Origin: an uncultured Eubacteriales bacterium
GTDB taxonomy: Bacteria; Bacillota; Clostridia; Oscillospirales; Acutalibacteraceae
Reading direction: 5' to 3'
NCBI GenBank assembly: GCA_902462035.1
Contig: CABQAC010000113.1
Span: forward strand, 1-6,974
Length of the DNA stretch: 6,974 nucleotides
Under the pieces are notes generated by a model, which searched no databases, had not been told where the DNA came from, and was given only the letters and a program-made list of their open reading frames with translations. Each line of letters opens with the position of its first letter. Position 1 is the stretch's first letter. A program made the translations under genes and the position numbers. Positions 1 to 6,043 of the stretch are shown piece after piece.

Positions 1-104
1 GCGGCCGGTTCCCCATACAGCATGGCGGCCAGCCGCCCGGTTCCAAGAGGAAGCCCTTCCCAAAATTTAACCGCCGGCCGATGATAAATCCATTCCTCGG
101 TCAT
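1..104 (-). CDS. Glycoside hydrolase family 95 protein, N-terminal fragment (partial)
   Basis: Reading from the ATG at 104 downward gives 34 codons that stay open to the window edge. The peptide begins MTEEWIYHRPAVKFWEG and continues LPLGTGRLAAMLYGEPA. The pattern W-x-PA-x-x-W-x-x-x-LPLGNGRLGAMVFG is the N-terminal hallmark of GH95 enzymes, a family that includes alpha-1,2-L-fucosidases and alpha-L-galactosidases. The start is well supported by a textbook AAGGAGG site at 112-118, seven bases upstream. No signal peptide is visible, because the hallmark begins within ten residues of the start, so a cytosolic enzyme is inferred. The catalytic residues lie outside the window, so activity and substrate cannot be judged. 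The gene follows the nucleoside phosphorylase on the same strand after a 59-bp gap and may be the last visible member of the same transcription unit. One small departure: T replaces the usual N in LPLGNGR. Confidence 0.8.
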   Translation of the reverse strand, partial: MTEEWIYHRPAVKFWEGLPLGTGRLAAMLYGEPA

Positions 105-111
105 CGTAACG

Positions 112-118
112 CCTCCTT
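112..118 (-). promoter_or_regulatory. Ribosome binding site of the GH95 gene
   Basis: The minus strand reads AAGGAGG here, seven bases before the ATG at 104. It is the closest match to the consensus anti-SD sequence in the window, and it fixes the start of a gene that would otherwise be missed as a short edge fragment. Confidence 0.85.
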
Positions 119-127
119 CTTAAATAT

Positions 128-138
128 TACGAATCGTA
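128..138. promoter_or_regulatory. 11-bp palindrome between phosphorylase and GH95 genes, possible operator
   Basis: TACGA-A-TCGTA is a perfect five-base inverted repeat around one central base. It lies in the 59-bp gap upstream of the GH95 ribosome binding site. An AT-rich TAATAT beside it on the minus strand could serve as a -10 element, but I could not find a convincing -35. Short palindromes of this size are expected by chance, so a regulatory role is only a possibility. Confidence 0.25.
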
Positions 139-163
139 TTTTGCCGAATAAAAATCAGTTCCT

Positions 164-943
164 TCAAAGAACCGCTTTTCCGGCTTTTCGGTCTTGCTCA
201 ATCAGCAGTGCAAGGGCATCTACCGCGGCGCGGATAGCCGGCGCCGTATCGTGGCACTCCGGTTCCCTAATTCCTGCGGCAGAGCGCTCCTGGTTCCAAA
301 TGCAGGACAGCACCGCGCCAGCCCGCATCCTGCGCACGGATGCCACCGAAAACAGCGCCGCGCACTCCATTTCGGACGCCAGGCACCCCGCTCGCACCCA
401 CGCCTGCCATTTGAACGCCAATTCTTCCGACACCGGCATCCGTTCCGGGCTGTGCTGGCCGTAAAACGAGTCTTTGCTCTGCACCACGCCGGTATGGTAG
501 GGTATTCCCGCCCGGGCAGCCGCCTCGGTCAGGGCACGCACCGCCGGGAAGCTGGCAACCGCAGGATATTCGGCGGGCAAGTATTCCCGGGATGTTCCCT
601 CCATCCGTACCGCGCCGGTGGCAATGATCAAATCCCCCGGCAGAACCTCCTGCTGCATGCCGCCGCAGGTGCCTACACGCAAAAAAGTATGAACGCCGCA
701 CTGGTTGAGTTCCTCCGCCGCAATGGCCGCGGAAGGCCCGCCGATGCCGGTGGAGGTAACCAGTACCCGTTCCCCGCGCAGCAGTCCGCACCAGGTGGTG
801 TATTCCCGGTTTTGCGCGAGTTTAAAAGGGTTGTCCAAAAATGCGGCGATCCTTTCCACCCTTCCCGGGTCCCCGGGAAGGATCGCGTATCCCGCTCCCT
901 GGGCGGGAAATAAATCGATATGGTACCGCTTGCTTTCGTTCAT
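164..943 (-). CDS. Nucleoside phosphorylase, uridine phosphorylase type
   Basis: This 259-residue cytosolic protein belongs to the PNP/UDP phosphorylase superfamily. Such enzymes cleave a nucleoside with phosphate to give the base and (deoxy)ribose-1-phosphate. It aligns along its length with E. coli uridine phosphorylase (253 residues). The phosphate-site loop LPGDPGRVERIA is at 22-33 (G24, D25, R28). REYTTW at 46-51 carries the Arg donated by the partner subunit. TGIGGPS is at 65-71, and FLRVGT at 87-92 carries R89 and T92. The nucleoside-binding SEMEC at 190-194 matches the family EME motif (E191, M192, E193). DSFYGQ at 158-163 and R168 correspond to the uracil-recognising Phe/Gln/Arg region of the E. 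coli enzyme, with two extra residues between Q and R. An AAAGGGAG ribosome site lies 11 bases upstream. The gene starts 31 bp after the GH43 stop, which suggests cotranscription. Uridine is the likeliest substrate, but a related nucleoside cannot be excluded. Confidence 0.88.
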   Translation of the reverse strand: MNESKRYHIDLFPAQGAGYAILPGDPGRVERIAAFLDNPFKLAQNREYTTWCGLLRGERVLVTSTGIGGPSAAIAAEELNQCGVHTFLRVGTCGGMQQEVLPGDLIIATGAVRMEGTSREYLPAEYPAVASFPAVRALTEAAARAGIPYHTGVVQSKDSFYGQHSPERMPVSEELAFKWQAWVRAGCLASEMECAALFSVASVRRMRAGAVLSCIWNQERSAAGIREPECHDTAPAIRAAVDALALLIEQDRKAGKAVL

Positions 944-954
944 GGTATTCCGCG

Positions 955-962
955 CTCCCTTT
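955..962 (-). promoter_or_regulatory. Ribosome binding site of the nucleoside phosphorylase gene
   Basis: The minus strand reads AAAGGGAG, 11 bases before the ATG at 943. It sits inside the 31-bp gap after the GH43 gene. That gap shows no terminator and is too short for a typical full promoter. Confidence 0.6.
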
Positions 963-974
963 CAACCTGTTGGC

Positions 975-2237
975 CTAGTCAAAATGGAATGATATTAAAT
1001 GCGCGAAGTCCTGTCCATTTCCGAAAAAGACCAAATATACGGCGTGGATGCCGTAGGTTTTTTGAGTCATTTCCGCCCGCGCAACGCTTTTCTGCCCCTG
1101 CAGGCCGGGCGTGAGCGTGAGGGCGGCAACGCATACGCCGTCCGGGCTGTCCAAATGGACGCTGATGCGGCAGGGCGAGTAAACCAGCCCTTCCGCCTGA
1201 ACGGACCGCTCACGCCCTGCAAACCGGTAATACTTGTAGGCGGCCCAGTCGCCTGTTCTCATATGGCCTAAAAACTCATATACATTGCCGTTTTGTTCCG
1301 CGGAATCGATATATACGCCGCCTGACAGCAGGCACGCATTGGAAGCCTCCATCTTTATCCGTGGGCTAAGCGGGCCTTCCATCCCTTGGGTGGTCATTTC
1401 CACTTCTTGAATCAAGCCGTTTTCATCAAAAAAGATCGGTTCGGCACAGACCCTCCTGCTAAACTTGCTGTTATGGGTAGAGCGATGGTAAAACAAATAC
1501 CATTGCCCGTTGATCTCCGCAATGGAGCCGTGGTTATTCCAGCTCATAGGGTCGCAGCCGGTGTTGTCAATCAGAATTCCACGCTTTCGAAACGGACCCG
1601 TTGGGGAATTTCCGGTGGCGTAGGCAATGCAGGTAGCGCTGCCCCGGGAGGTGTCCGTATACACCAAATAATAGACGCCGTTGCGTTTGCGCACGGAAAT
1701 CCCCTCGTGGAATCCGTGCTCTTGTTCGGTCAATACTCCATCCACGATGGATTCCCTGACAAGACCCCTCCGGTCCTGCCGCAGCACAGCGGCCTTGGCC
1801 GAATGCTGCCCCCAGTAATAATAAACGGTTCCGTCATCATCCGCAAAAACCGCTGGGTCGATCTGGGTTTGATCCGCATATTCCACTGGAACCGCATCCG
1901 TGAACGGACCCGCCGGGTTATCGCTCACCGCGACGCCTTCCCCATTATGGGCCTGGCAGTAAAACAAATAATATTTCTCGTCCAGGCAGATACAGTCCGG
2001 CGCGTATAAAACGCCTGTAACCGCCGCGCGGTTTTCCCCTTTTGCGTAGCCGGTGAAGGAAACCCCATGGTCCGTCCATTCCTTTAAATCAGAAGATGAA
2101 AAAACATGGTATACTTTGCTGCAATAATAGTCGGCGCCCCGGTCATCGAACGAACCGTAAAGGTAAACCCTGCCGTCCTTCCACTGCCTGGCCTCCACGT
2201 CCGGGATATAGAACTCCTTGGGTAAAATGGGATTCAT
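975..2237 (-). CDS. Glycoside hydrolase family 43 enzyme with C-terminal CBM6-like domain
   Basis: A 420-residue protein. GH43 enzymes are five-bladed beta-propeller, inverting glycosidases, mostly alpha-L-arabinofuranosidases and beta-xylosidases. The three acidic catalytic positions are all recognisable. D13 in FYIPDVEAR is the general base, D127 in QIDPAVFADDDGT the pKa-tuning Asp, and E178 in HEGISVRKRNGVYYLVYT the general acid. H236 in WNNHGSIAEINGQWYLFYHR fits the propeller His seen in many members. Propeller repeats such as GVAVSDNPAGPF (101-112) and TGNSPTGPF (208-216) are typical. From about residue 294 to the end there is a CBM6-like module, with GDWAAYKYYRF (329-339), ISVHLDSPDG (358-367) and YGIHAVYLVFFG (395-406). 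There is no signal peptide, and the catalytic D13 is too near the N-terminus to leave room for one, so the enzyme should act in the cytosol on imported oligosaccharides. The start has GAAAGGGG 11 bases upstream. The gene follows the exporter pair by 49 bp. Arabinosidase versus xylosidase activity cannot be decided. Confidence 0.9.
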   Translation of the reverse strand: MNPILPKEFYIPDVEARQWKDGRVYLYGSFDDRGADYYCSKVYHVFSSSDLKEWTDHGVSFTGYAKGENRAAVTGVLYAPDCICLDEKYYLFYCQAHNGEGVAVSDNPAGPFTDAVPVEYADQTQIDPAVFADDDGTVYYYWGQHSAKAAVLRQDRRGLVRESIVDGVLTEQEHGFHEGISVRKRNGVYYLVYTDTSRGSATCIAYATGNSPTGPFRKRGILIDNTGCDPMSWNNHGSIAEINGQWYLFYHRSTHNSKFSRRVCAEPIFFDENGLIQEVEMTTQGMEGPLSPRIKMEASNACLLSGGVYIDSAEQNGNVYEFLGHMRTGDWAAYKYYRFAGRERSVQAEGLVYSPCRISVHLDSPDGVCVAALTLTPGLQGQKSVARAEMTQKTYGIHAVYLVFFGNGQDFAHLISFHFD

Positions 2238-2248
2238 ACGCCGTATAG

Positions 2249-2256
2249 CCCCTTTC
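2249..2256 (-). promoter_or_regulatory. Ribosome binding site of the GH43 gene
   Basis: The minus strand reads GAAAGGGG, 11 bases before the ATG at 2237. It supports that start. The 49-bp gap also holds an 11-bp AT-rich palindrome (CTATT-T-AATAG) just upstream of this site. I see neither a hairpin with a T-run nor a convincing promoter. Confidence 0.5.
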
Positions 2257-2286
2257 TATTAAATAGGCTGGAAAATACATAGCCCA

Positions 2287-4041
2287 TTATTGCGGGTCGC
2301 TTTCCTCGGTGCGGACAAACTGGCTGTTATACAAGTTTGCGTAAAATCCGTTTTTAGAAAGCAGATCTTCGTGGGTTCCCTGCTCCACAATACGGCCGTT
2401 GTTCATGGCTAAAATCACATCCGCTTCTTTAATGGTGGACAAGCGGTGGGCCACCACGAAACTGGTTCTGCCCCGCATCATTTGGGCAAAAGCCTTTTGT
2501 ACGCGGATTTCGGTAATGGTATCGATGTTGCTGGTGGCTTCGTCTAAAATCAGCATCGGCGGATCCGCCAGCATCACCCGGGCAATACAGAGCAGCTGTT
2601 TTTGACCCTGGGAGATATTCCCGCCGTTTTCCGAAATGAGCGTGTCGTAACCCTTGGGCAGCCGTTTGATAAAGCTATGGGCGTGCGCCGCTTTTGCCGC
2701 GGCCACAATTTCTTCGTCGGTGGCGTCCGGCCTGCCGTAAGCGATGTTCTCACGCACCGTGGCGGAATAAAGCCACGTATCCTGCAGCACCATACCAAAC
2801 CGGCGGCGCAGCTCGCCCCGGGGAATTTCCCGGATATCGGCTCCGTCCACTTTAATGGAACCGCTTGTCACATCGTAAAACCGCATCAGCAGGTTAATGA
2901 TGGTGGTCTTGCCGCAGCCGGTAGGACCAACGATGGCGATGCGGTTGCCTGGCTGTACCAGCAGGTTCAAATCCTCGATAAGCGTTTGGTCAGGCCGGTA
3001 GGAGAAGGAAACGTTTTCGATGTCCACTCTGCCCTCGCAGGTTTGGGGCAACCGCACAGTCGCGACGTCGGGAGACTCGGGCTCCTCGTCCAGCACTTGG
3101 AAAACCCGCATGGCGGAAGCAAAGGCCGCCTGGATTTGGGTCACGATGGAGGTTACGTCGTTAAACGGCTTGGTATATTGGTTGGCATAGCTCAAAAAAC
3201 AGGAAATCTGGCCTACCGTCAGGCCTCCCGAAATCGCGCTGACCGCGCCGATAACCCCTACCGCCGTATACACGACGCTATTGACAAACCGGGTACAAGG
3301 GTTTGAGAGCGAGGAGTAAAATTGGGCTTTCACACCGCAGCGGTACAGGCGGCTGTTGATCTCCTGAAATTTTGCCTGGGAACGGTCTTCGTAGCAAAAG
3401 GTTTTCACAACCTTTTGGTTGCCCACCATCTCGTCCACAAAACCGCTTAGTTCGCCCTGGGTAGCCGATTGTTCCCTAAACTGCTTGTTGCACAGCTTTG
3501 CGATAAAGGTAGCCACAAACAAGGACAGCGGGGTAACCAACACCACCACCAAGGTGATGCCCGCGTTAATGGTCAGCATAAAAAGCAGGGTCCCGACAAT
3601 GGTGACCACGCCGGTAAACAGCTGGGTCAGCCCCTGCAATAGTCCGTCGGACACCGCGTCGATGTCGTTGATGATACGGCTGATCAAATCGCCGTGCGGG
3701 TGCCCGTCAATGTACTTCAGCGGTACGGAGTTGAGCTTGCGGAATGCCTCCACGCGCAAGTCCCGCACCGTTCGGTAGGTAATCCGGTTGGTCAGCGCCG
3801 CCATGACAAACTGGAACAAGGCGCTCAGTCCCACCGTGACGCCCAGCTGCACAAGTAGCCGCGCCACATAAGGAAAATTCACCTGGCCGCCGCCGGCAAT
3901 CCAGTCGATGGCGTCTCCCACCAGGACAGGAACCAGCAAGGAACCAGTAATGCCGATTACCGCGCAAAGAAGCGCCAGCACAATCAGCCACCGGTAGGGG
4001 CGGGTATAGGTCAACAGCCGCCGCAGCACTGATTTTCGCAT
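2287..4041 (-). CDS. ABC exporter half-transporter, catalytically competent subunit (BmrD/TM288-like)
   Basis: From the ATG at 4041 this is 584 residues, the usual length of an ABC half-transporter with a six-helix membrane domain followed by a nucleotide-binding domain. Hydrophobic segments lie near 17-41, 60-83, 136-182 (two helices) and 248-290 (two helices). The ATPase motifs are intact where catalysis needs them. Walker A GPTGCGKT is at 372-379, the Q-loop Gln is Q420, Walker B LILDE at 497-501 has catalytic E501, and the switch His is H532 in AHRLST. The signature is ISQGQ (476-480) rather than LSGGQ, as in consensus-site subunits of heterodimeric exporters. It should pair with the gene upstream in the inner membrane. 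Two in-frame GTG codons (4053, 4047) precede the ATG and a TAG lies just before them. AGGAAGGGG at 4053-4061 is 11 bases from the ATG, which matches the spacing of the other genes here. The substrate is unknown. Annotation as multidrug, lipid or peptide exporter would be by family only. Confidence 0.93.
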   Translation of the reverse strand: MRKSVLRRLLTYTRPYRWLIVLALLCAVIGITGSLLVPVLVGDAIDWIAGGGQVNFPYVARLLVQLGVTVGLSALFQFVMAALTNRITYRTVRDLRVEAFRKLNSVPLKYIDGHPHGDLISRIINDIDAVSDGLLQGLTQLFTGVVTIVGTLLFMLTINAGITLVVVLVTPLSLFVATFIAKLCNKQFREQSATQGELSGFVDEMVGNQKVVKTFCYEDRSQAKFQEINSRLYRCGVKAQFYSSLSNPCTRFVNSVVYTAVGVIGAVSAISGGLTVGQISCFLSYANQYTKPFNDVTSIVTQIQAAFASAMRVFQVLDEEPESPDVATVRLPQTCEGRVDIENVSFSYRPDQTLIEDLNLLVQPGNRIAIVGPTGCGKTTIINLLMRFYDVTSGSIKVDGADIREIPRGELRRRFGMVLQDTWLYSATVRENIAYGRPDATDEEIVAAAKAAHAHSFIKRLPKGYDTLISENGGNISQGQKQLLCIARVMLADPPMLILDEATSNIDTITEIRVQKAFAQMMRGRTSFVVAHRLSTIKEADVILAMNNGRIVEQGTHEDLLSKNGFYANLYNSQFVRTEESDPQ

Positions 4042-4052
4042 GATCACAACCA

Positions 4053-4061
4053 CCCCTTCCT
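4053..4061 (-). promoter_or_regulatory. Ribosome binding site deciding the start of the second ABC subunit
   Basis: The minus strand reads AGGAAGGGG. It lies 11 bases from the ATG at 4041. It overlaps or directly abuts the in-frame GTG at 4053, so that GTG cannot be the start. The GTG at 4047 remains a weaker alternative. Confidence 0.65.
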
Positions 4062-4085
4062 ACCGGCTGCAACCCGCCGGCCGGT
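4062..4085 (-). other. Inverted repeat in the intercistronic gap next to the ribosome binding site
   Basis: The minus strand has ACCGGC, a 12-base spacer and GCCGGT, a perfect 6-bp GC-rich stem that ends at the base before the AGGAAGGGG site. It could form a small hairpin in the 112-bp leader between the two exporter genes and affect translation or mRNA processing. No T-run follows, so it is not an intrinsic terminator. A short GC-rich repeat like this can arise by chance. Confidence 0.3.
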
Positions 4086-4153
4086 TCGATTCGTCGGGCC
4101 GCACGGCATCTTGGCGGCAGGGCGGAATAAGCCCGCAAGAACAAATTGCTTTC

Positions 4154-5887
4154 TCAAACCGCAGCCGCCTCCTCTTCGCTCATCTGGGACAAGCAGATTT
4201 CCCGGTATTCCGGGCAGGATGCGAGCAATTCAGCATGGGTTCCCACACCCGCCAGCCGGCCGTCGTCCAGTACCAGAATTTTATCCGCGCTTTTGACCGT
4301 ACTGGCCCGCTGGGATACCATAATGACCGTCATGCCGTCCGTTTCCCGCCGCAGCGAACGGCGAAGGGCCGCATCGGTGGCGAAATCCAGCGCGCTGGCG
4401 CTGTCGTCTAAAATTAAAATATTGGGGCCGCCCACCAGCGCCCGGGCAATGGTCAGCCGCTGCCGCTGGCCGCCGGACAGGTTTTTCCCTCCCTGAGCAA
4501 TGGGGGTTTCAAGTCCTTTGGGAAGATTCGAAACAAAATCCGCCCCTTGGGCAATGCGGATGGCCCGGTCAATCTCTTCATCGGTGGCATCCTGTTTTGC
4601 CCAGCGCATATTTTCCGCAATCGTACCGGAAAACACCACCGCCGATTGCGGCACCATACCAATTTGCCCGCGCAGCTGCCGGAAAGGATACTCCCTTACA
4701 TCTACGCCGTCGATTTTTACCGAACCCTCGGTCACGTCGTAAAAACGGGGAATCAGGTTGACCAAAGTGGATTTGCCCGAACCGGTGCCGCCGATAACGC
4801 CCACCGTCTCCCCCGGCTCAATTTGAAAGGTTAAATCCTTGAGCGCGCAGTCCGCGTCCAAGGAATAAGCAAAGCTGACATGGTCGAACGATACCCGGGG
4901 CGCGGACGCCAATCCATGGACCGCGCCGGCCGGTTCGGTGACCGATGGTTCGGTTTCCAGCACTTCGTTGACACGAACCGCAGAAGCCGCCGCCTTGGTA
5001 AACAGCACCACCAGGTTCGCCACCACCATCAGCGCCAGTAAGATTTGATTCATATAATTGACAAAGGCAATCATCTGCCCCTGGGTCAAATCGCCGGCAT
5101 CCACCCGGATACCGCCAAACCATATAATAGCGATGACCCCCAGGTTCATGATTGAAAAGGTCAGCGGGTTTAGCAAAGCGGAAATTTTACCTACCCGTTC
5201 CGCAGTTTTGGTAAAGTCGTCGCTCGCCGCCTCAAACCGGTTAATTTCCTCTTTTTGCTTGGAGAAAGCGCGAATGACCCGGCTTCCCTCCAGGTTTTCC
5301 CGGGAAATCAACGAAATCCGGTCCAGCTTTTTTTGAATCTTACGGTAAAGCGGGACGGTTTTGGACATGATCAAGTATAGCACCAGGGCGATCATGGGCA
5401 TAGCGATGATGAAGATAACGGAAAGTTTTAAATCCAGCAGAACCGCAGACACCACAGCGCCAACGGCCAAAAAAGGCGCCCGGACCACCAGACGGATCAG
5501 CATTGCCACTGCCGTTTGCAGCTGGTTGACATCGTTGGTCAGCCGCGTGATCAGCGAAGAAGTGCCGAAACGATCGATCTCCGCATGGGAAAAGCTGTTG
5601 ATTTTCGCAAACATCTCGTTGCGCAAGGTGGTACCAAACCCTTGTGAAGCATACGCGGCAAACCGCTGGCAGGTCAGCGCCGAAGCAAGGCCCACCGCGC
5701 CCAGCAGCAGCATAAGGCCCCCCATACGGTAAACATAGCCGGTGTCTCCGTTTTTAACGCCGACATCGATGATCTTTGCAGTAACTAGCGGGATAATCAG
5801 CTCAAAGATTGCCTCGATCAATTTAAAGATGGGGCCCAAGATCACATTCTTCTTATATGCTTTTAAATAACGGGCCAGTTGAAACAT
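4154..5887 (-). CDS. ABC exporter half-transporter, degenerate-site subunit (BmrC/TM287-like)
   Basis: From the ATG at 5887 this is 577 residues, with a six-helix membrane domain (hydrophobic segments near 14-40, 55-72, 128-173, 237-260 and 275-298) and then a nucleotide-binding domain. Walker A GGTGSGKS is at 366-373, the Q-loop Gln is Q414 and the signature LSGGQ at 470-474 is perfect. Two catalytic positions are altered. Walker B reads LILDD, so D495 replaces the usual Glu, and the switch region reads VSQRAST, so Q526 replaces the usual His. This is the pattern of the degenerate subunit in heterodimeric exporters such as TM287/288 and BmrCD, which points to pairing with the next gene. The start at 5887 has AGGAAGGG ten bases upstream. 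A longer in-frame ORF to 5953 exists, but it would begin within the promoter and upstream of the likely transcription start. The gene is first after a strong terminator and a promoter. Confidence 0.93.
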   Translation of the reverse strand: MFQLARYLKAYKKNVILGPIFKLIEAIFELIIPLVTAKIIDVGVKNGDTGYVYRMGGLMLLLGAVGLASALTCQRFAAYASQGFGTTLRNEMFAKINSFSHAEIDRFGTSSLITRLTNDVNQLQTAVAMLIRLVVRAPFLAVGAVVSAVLLDLKLSVIFIIAMPMIALVLYLIMSKTVPLYRKIQKKLDRISLISRENLEGSRVIRAFSKQKEEINRFEAASDDFTKTAERVGKISALLNPLTFSIMNLGVIAIIWFGGIRVDAGDLTQGQMIAFVNYMNQILLALMVVANLVVLFTKAAASAVRVNEVLETEPSVTEPAGAVHGLASAPRVSFDHVSFAYSLDADCALKDLTFQIEPGETVGVIGGTGSGKSTLVNLIPRFYDVTEGSVKIDGVDVREYPFRQLRGQIGMVPQSAVVFSGTIAENMRWAKQDATDEEIDRAIRIAQGADFVSNLPKGLETPIAQGGKNLSGGQRQRLTIARALVGGPNILILDDSASALDFATDAALRRSLRRETDGMTVIMVSQRASTVKSADKILVLDDGRLAGVGTHAELLASCPEYREICLSQMSEEEAAAV

Positions 5888-5897
5888 GGGCAGGGAT

Positions 5898-5905
5898 CCC
5901 TTCCT
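5898..5905 (-). promoter_or_regulatory. Ribosome binding site of the first ABC subunit
   Basis: The minus strand reads AGGAAGGG, ten bases before the ATG at 5887. Upstream in-frame ATGs at 5953 and 5926 have no comparable site, which supports the shorter protein. Confidence 0.75.
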
Positions 5906-5924
5906 CTCGCTTTTGACTTTTCCC

Positions 5925-5953
5925 ATAGTATCGCAAAAAAATGTGTATTGCAA
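5925..5953 (-). promoter_or_regulatory. Probable sigma-A promoter of the exporter operon
   Basis: On the minus strand, TTGCAA (5953-5948) is separated by exactly 17 bases, mostly A/T, from TACTAT (5930-5925). Each hexamer matches four of six consensus bases, and the spacing is ideal. Transcription would begin near 5918, giving a leader of about 30 bases that contains the AGGAAGGG site. The promoter lies between the upstream terminator and the first ABC gene, where one is expected. No other good promoter was found before the downstream genes. Confidence 0.55.
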
Positions 5954-5996
5954 CCTTAAAAGTGTCGTATTCCTAGACCGAACAGGTTTTTCAATG

Positions 5997-6027
5997 AAAA
6001 AAGAGGAGGACGCAGTGCGTCCTCCTC
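5997..6027 (-). terminator. Intrinsic terminator after the solute-binding protein gene
   Basis: A near-perfect inverted repeat has 12-base arms (6003-6014 and 6016-6027) around one central base. In RNA it would form about a 10-bp GC-rich stem, GAGGAGGACG with CGTCCTCCTC, and a five-base loop. On the minus strand six T residues (6002-5997) follow directly. It begins 16 bases after the TAA stop of the binding-protein gene. The plus strand has no T-run after the hairpin, so it works in one direction only. Confidence 0.93.
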
Positions 6028-6043
6028 CCTAAGACTTACCCTA

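Noticed and set aside
194..913. Plus-strand 239-codon open frame opposite the nucleoside phosphorylase gene
   Set aside because: It is antisense to a clear full-length enzyme. Its composition is Arg/His/Pro-rich, typical of a shadow frame, and there is no ribosome site.
1386..2009. Plus-strand 207-codon open frame opposite the GH43 gene
   Set aside because: It lies entirely within conserved GH43 sequence on the other strand, with no motif or start signal of its own.
2259..2269. AT-rich palindrome CTATT-A-AATAG between the second ABC gene and GH43, considered as an operator or terminator
   Set aside because: The stem is only five A/T-rich pairs with a one-base centre, and no T-run follows. 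It is too weak for a terminator and too short and low in complexity to call an operator.
2602..3306. Plus-strand 234-codon open frame opposite the second ABC gene
   Set aside because: It lies wholly antisense to conserved ATPase and membrane-domain sequence, has no ribosome site or family motif, and mirrors the codon structure of the real gene.
4110..4137. Possible GGGC/GCCC hairpin just after the stop of the first ABC gene, considered as a terminator
   Set aside because: The stem is about four base pairs with a loop of about seven, and no T-run follows on the minus strand.
3707..4144. Minus-strand 145-codon open frame overlapping the second ABC gene and the gap before it
   Set aside because: It is rich in Arg, Gly and Ala with no recognisable domain. 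It overlaps the well-supported ABC frame for most of its length and looks like an out-of-frame shadow of GC-rich coding DNA.
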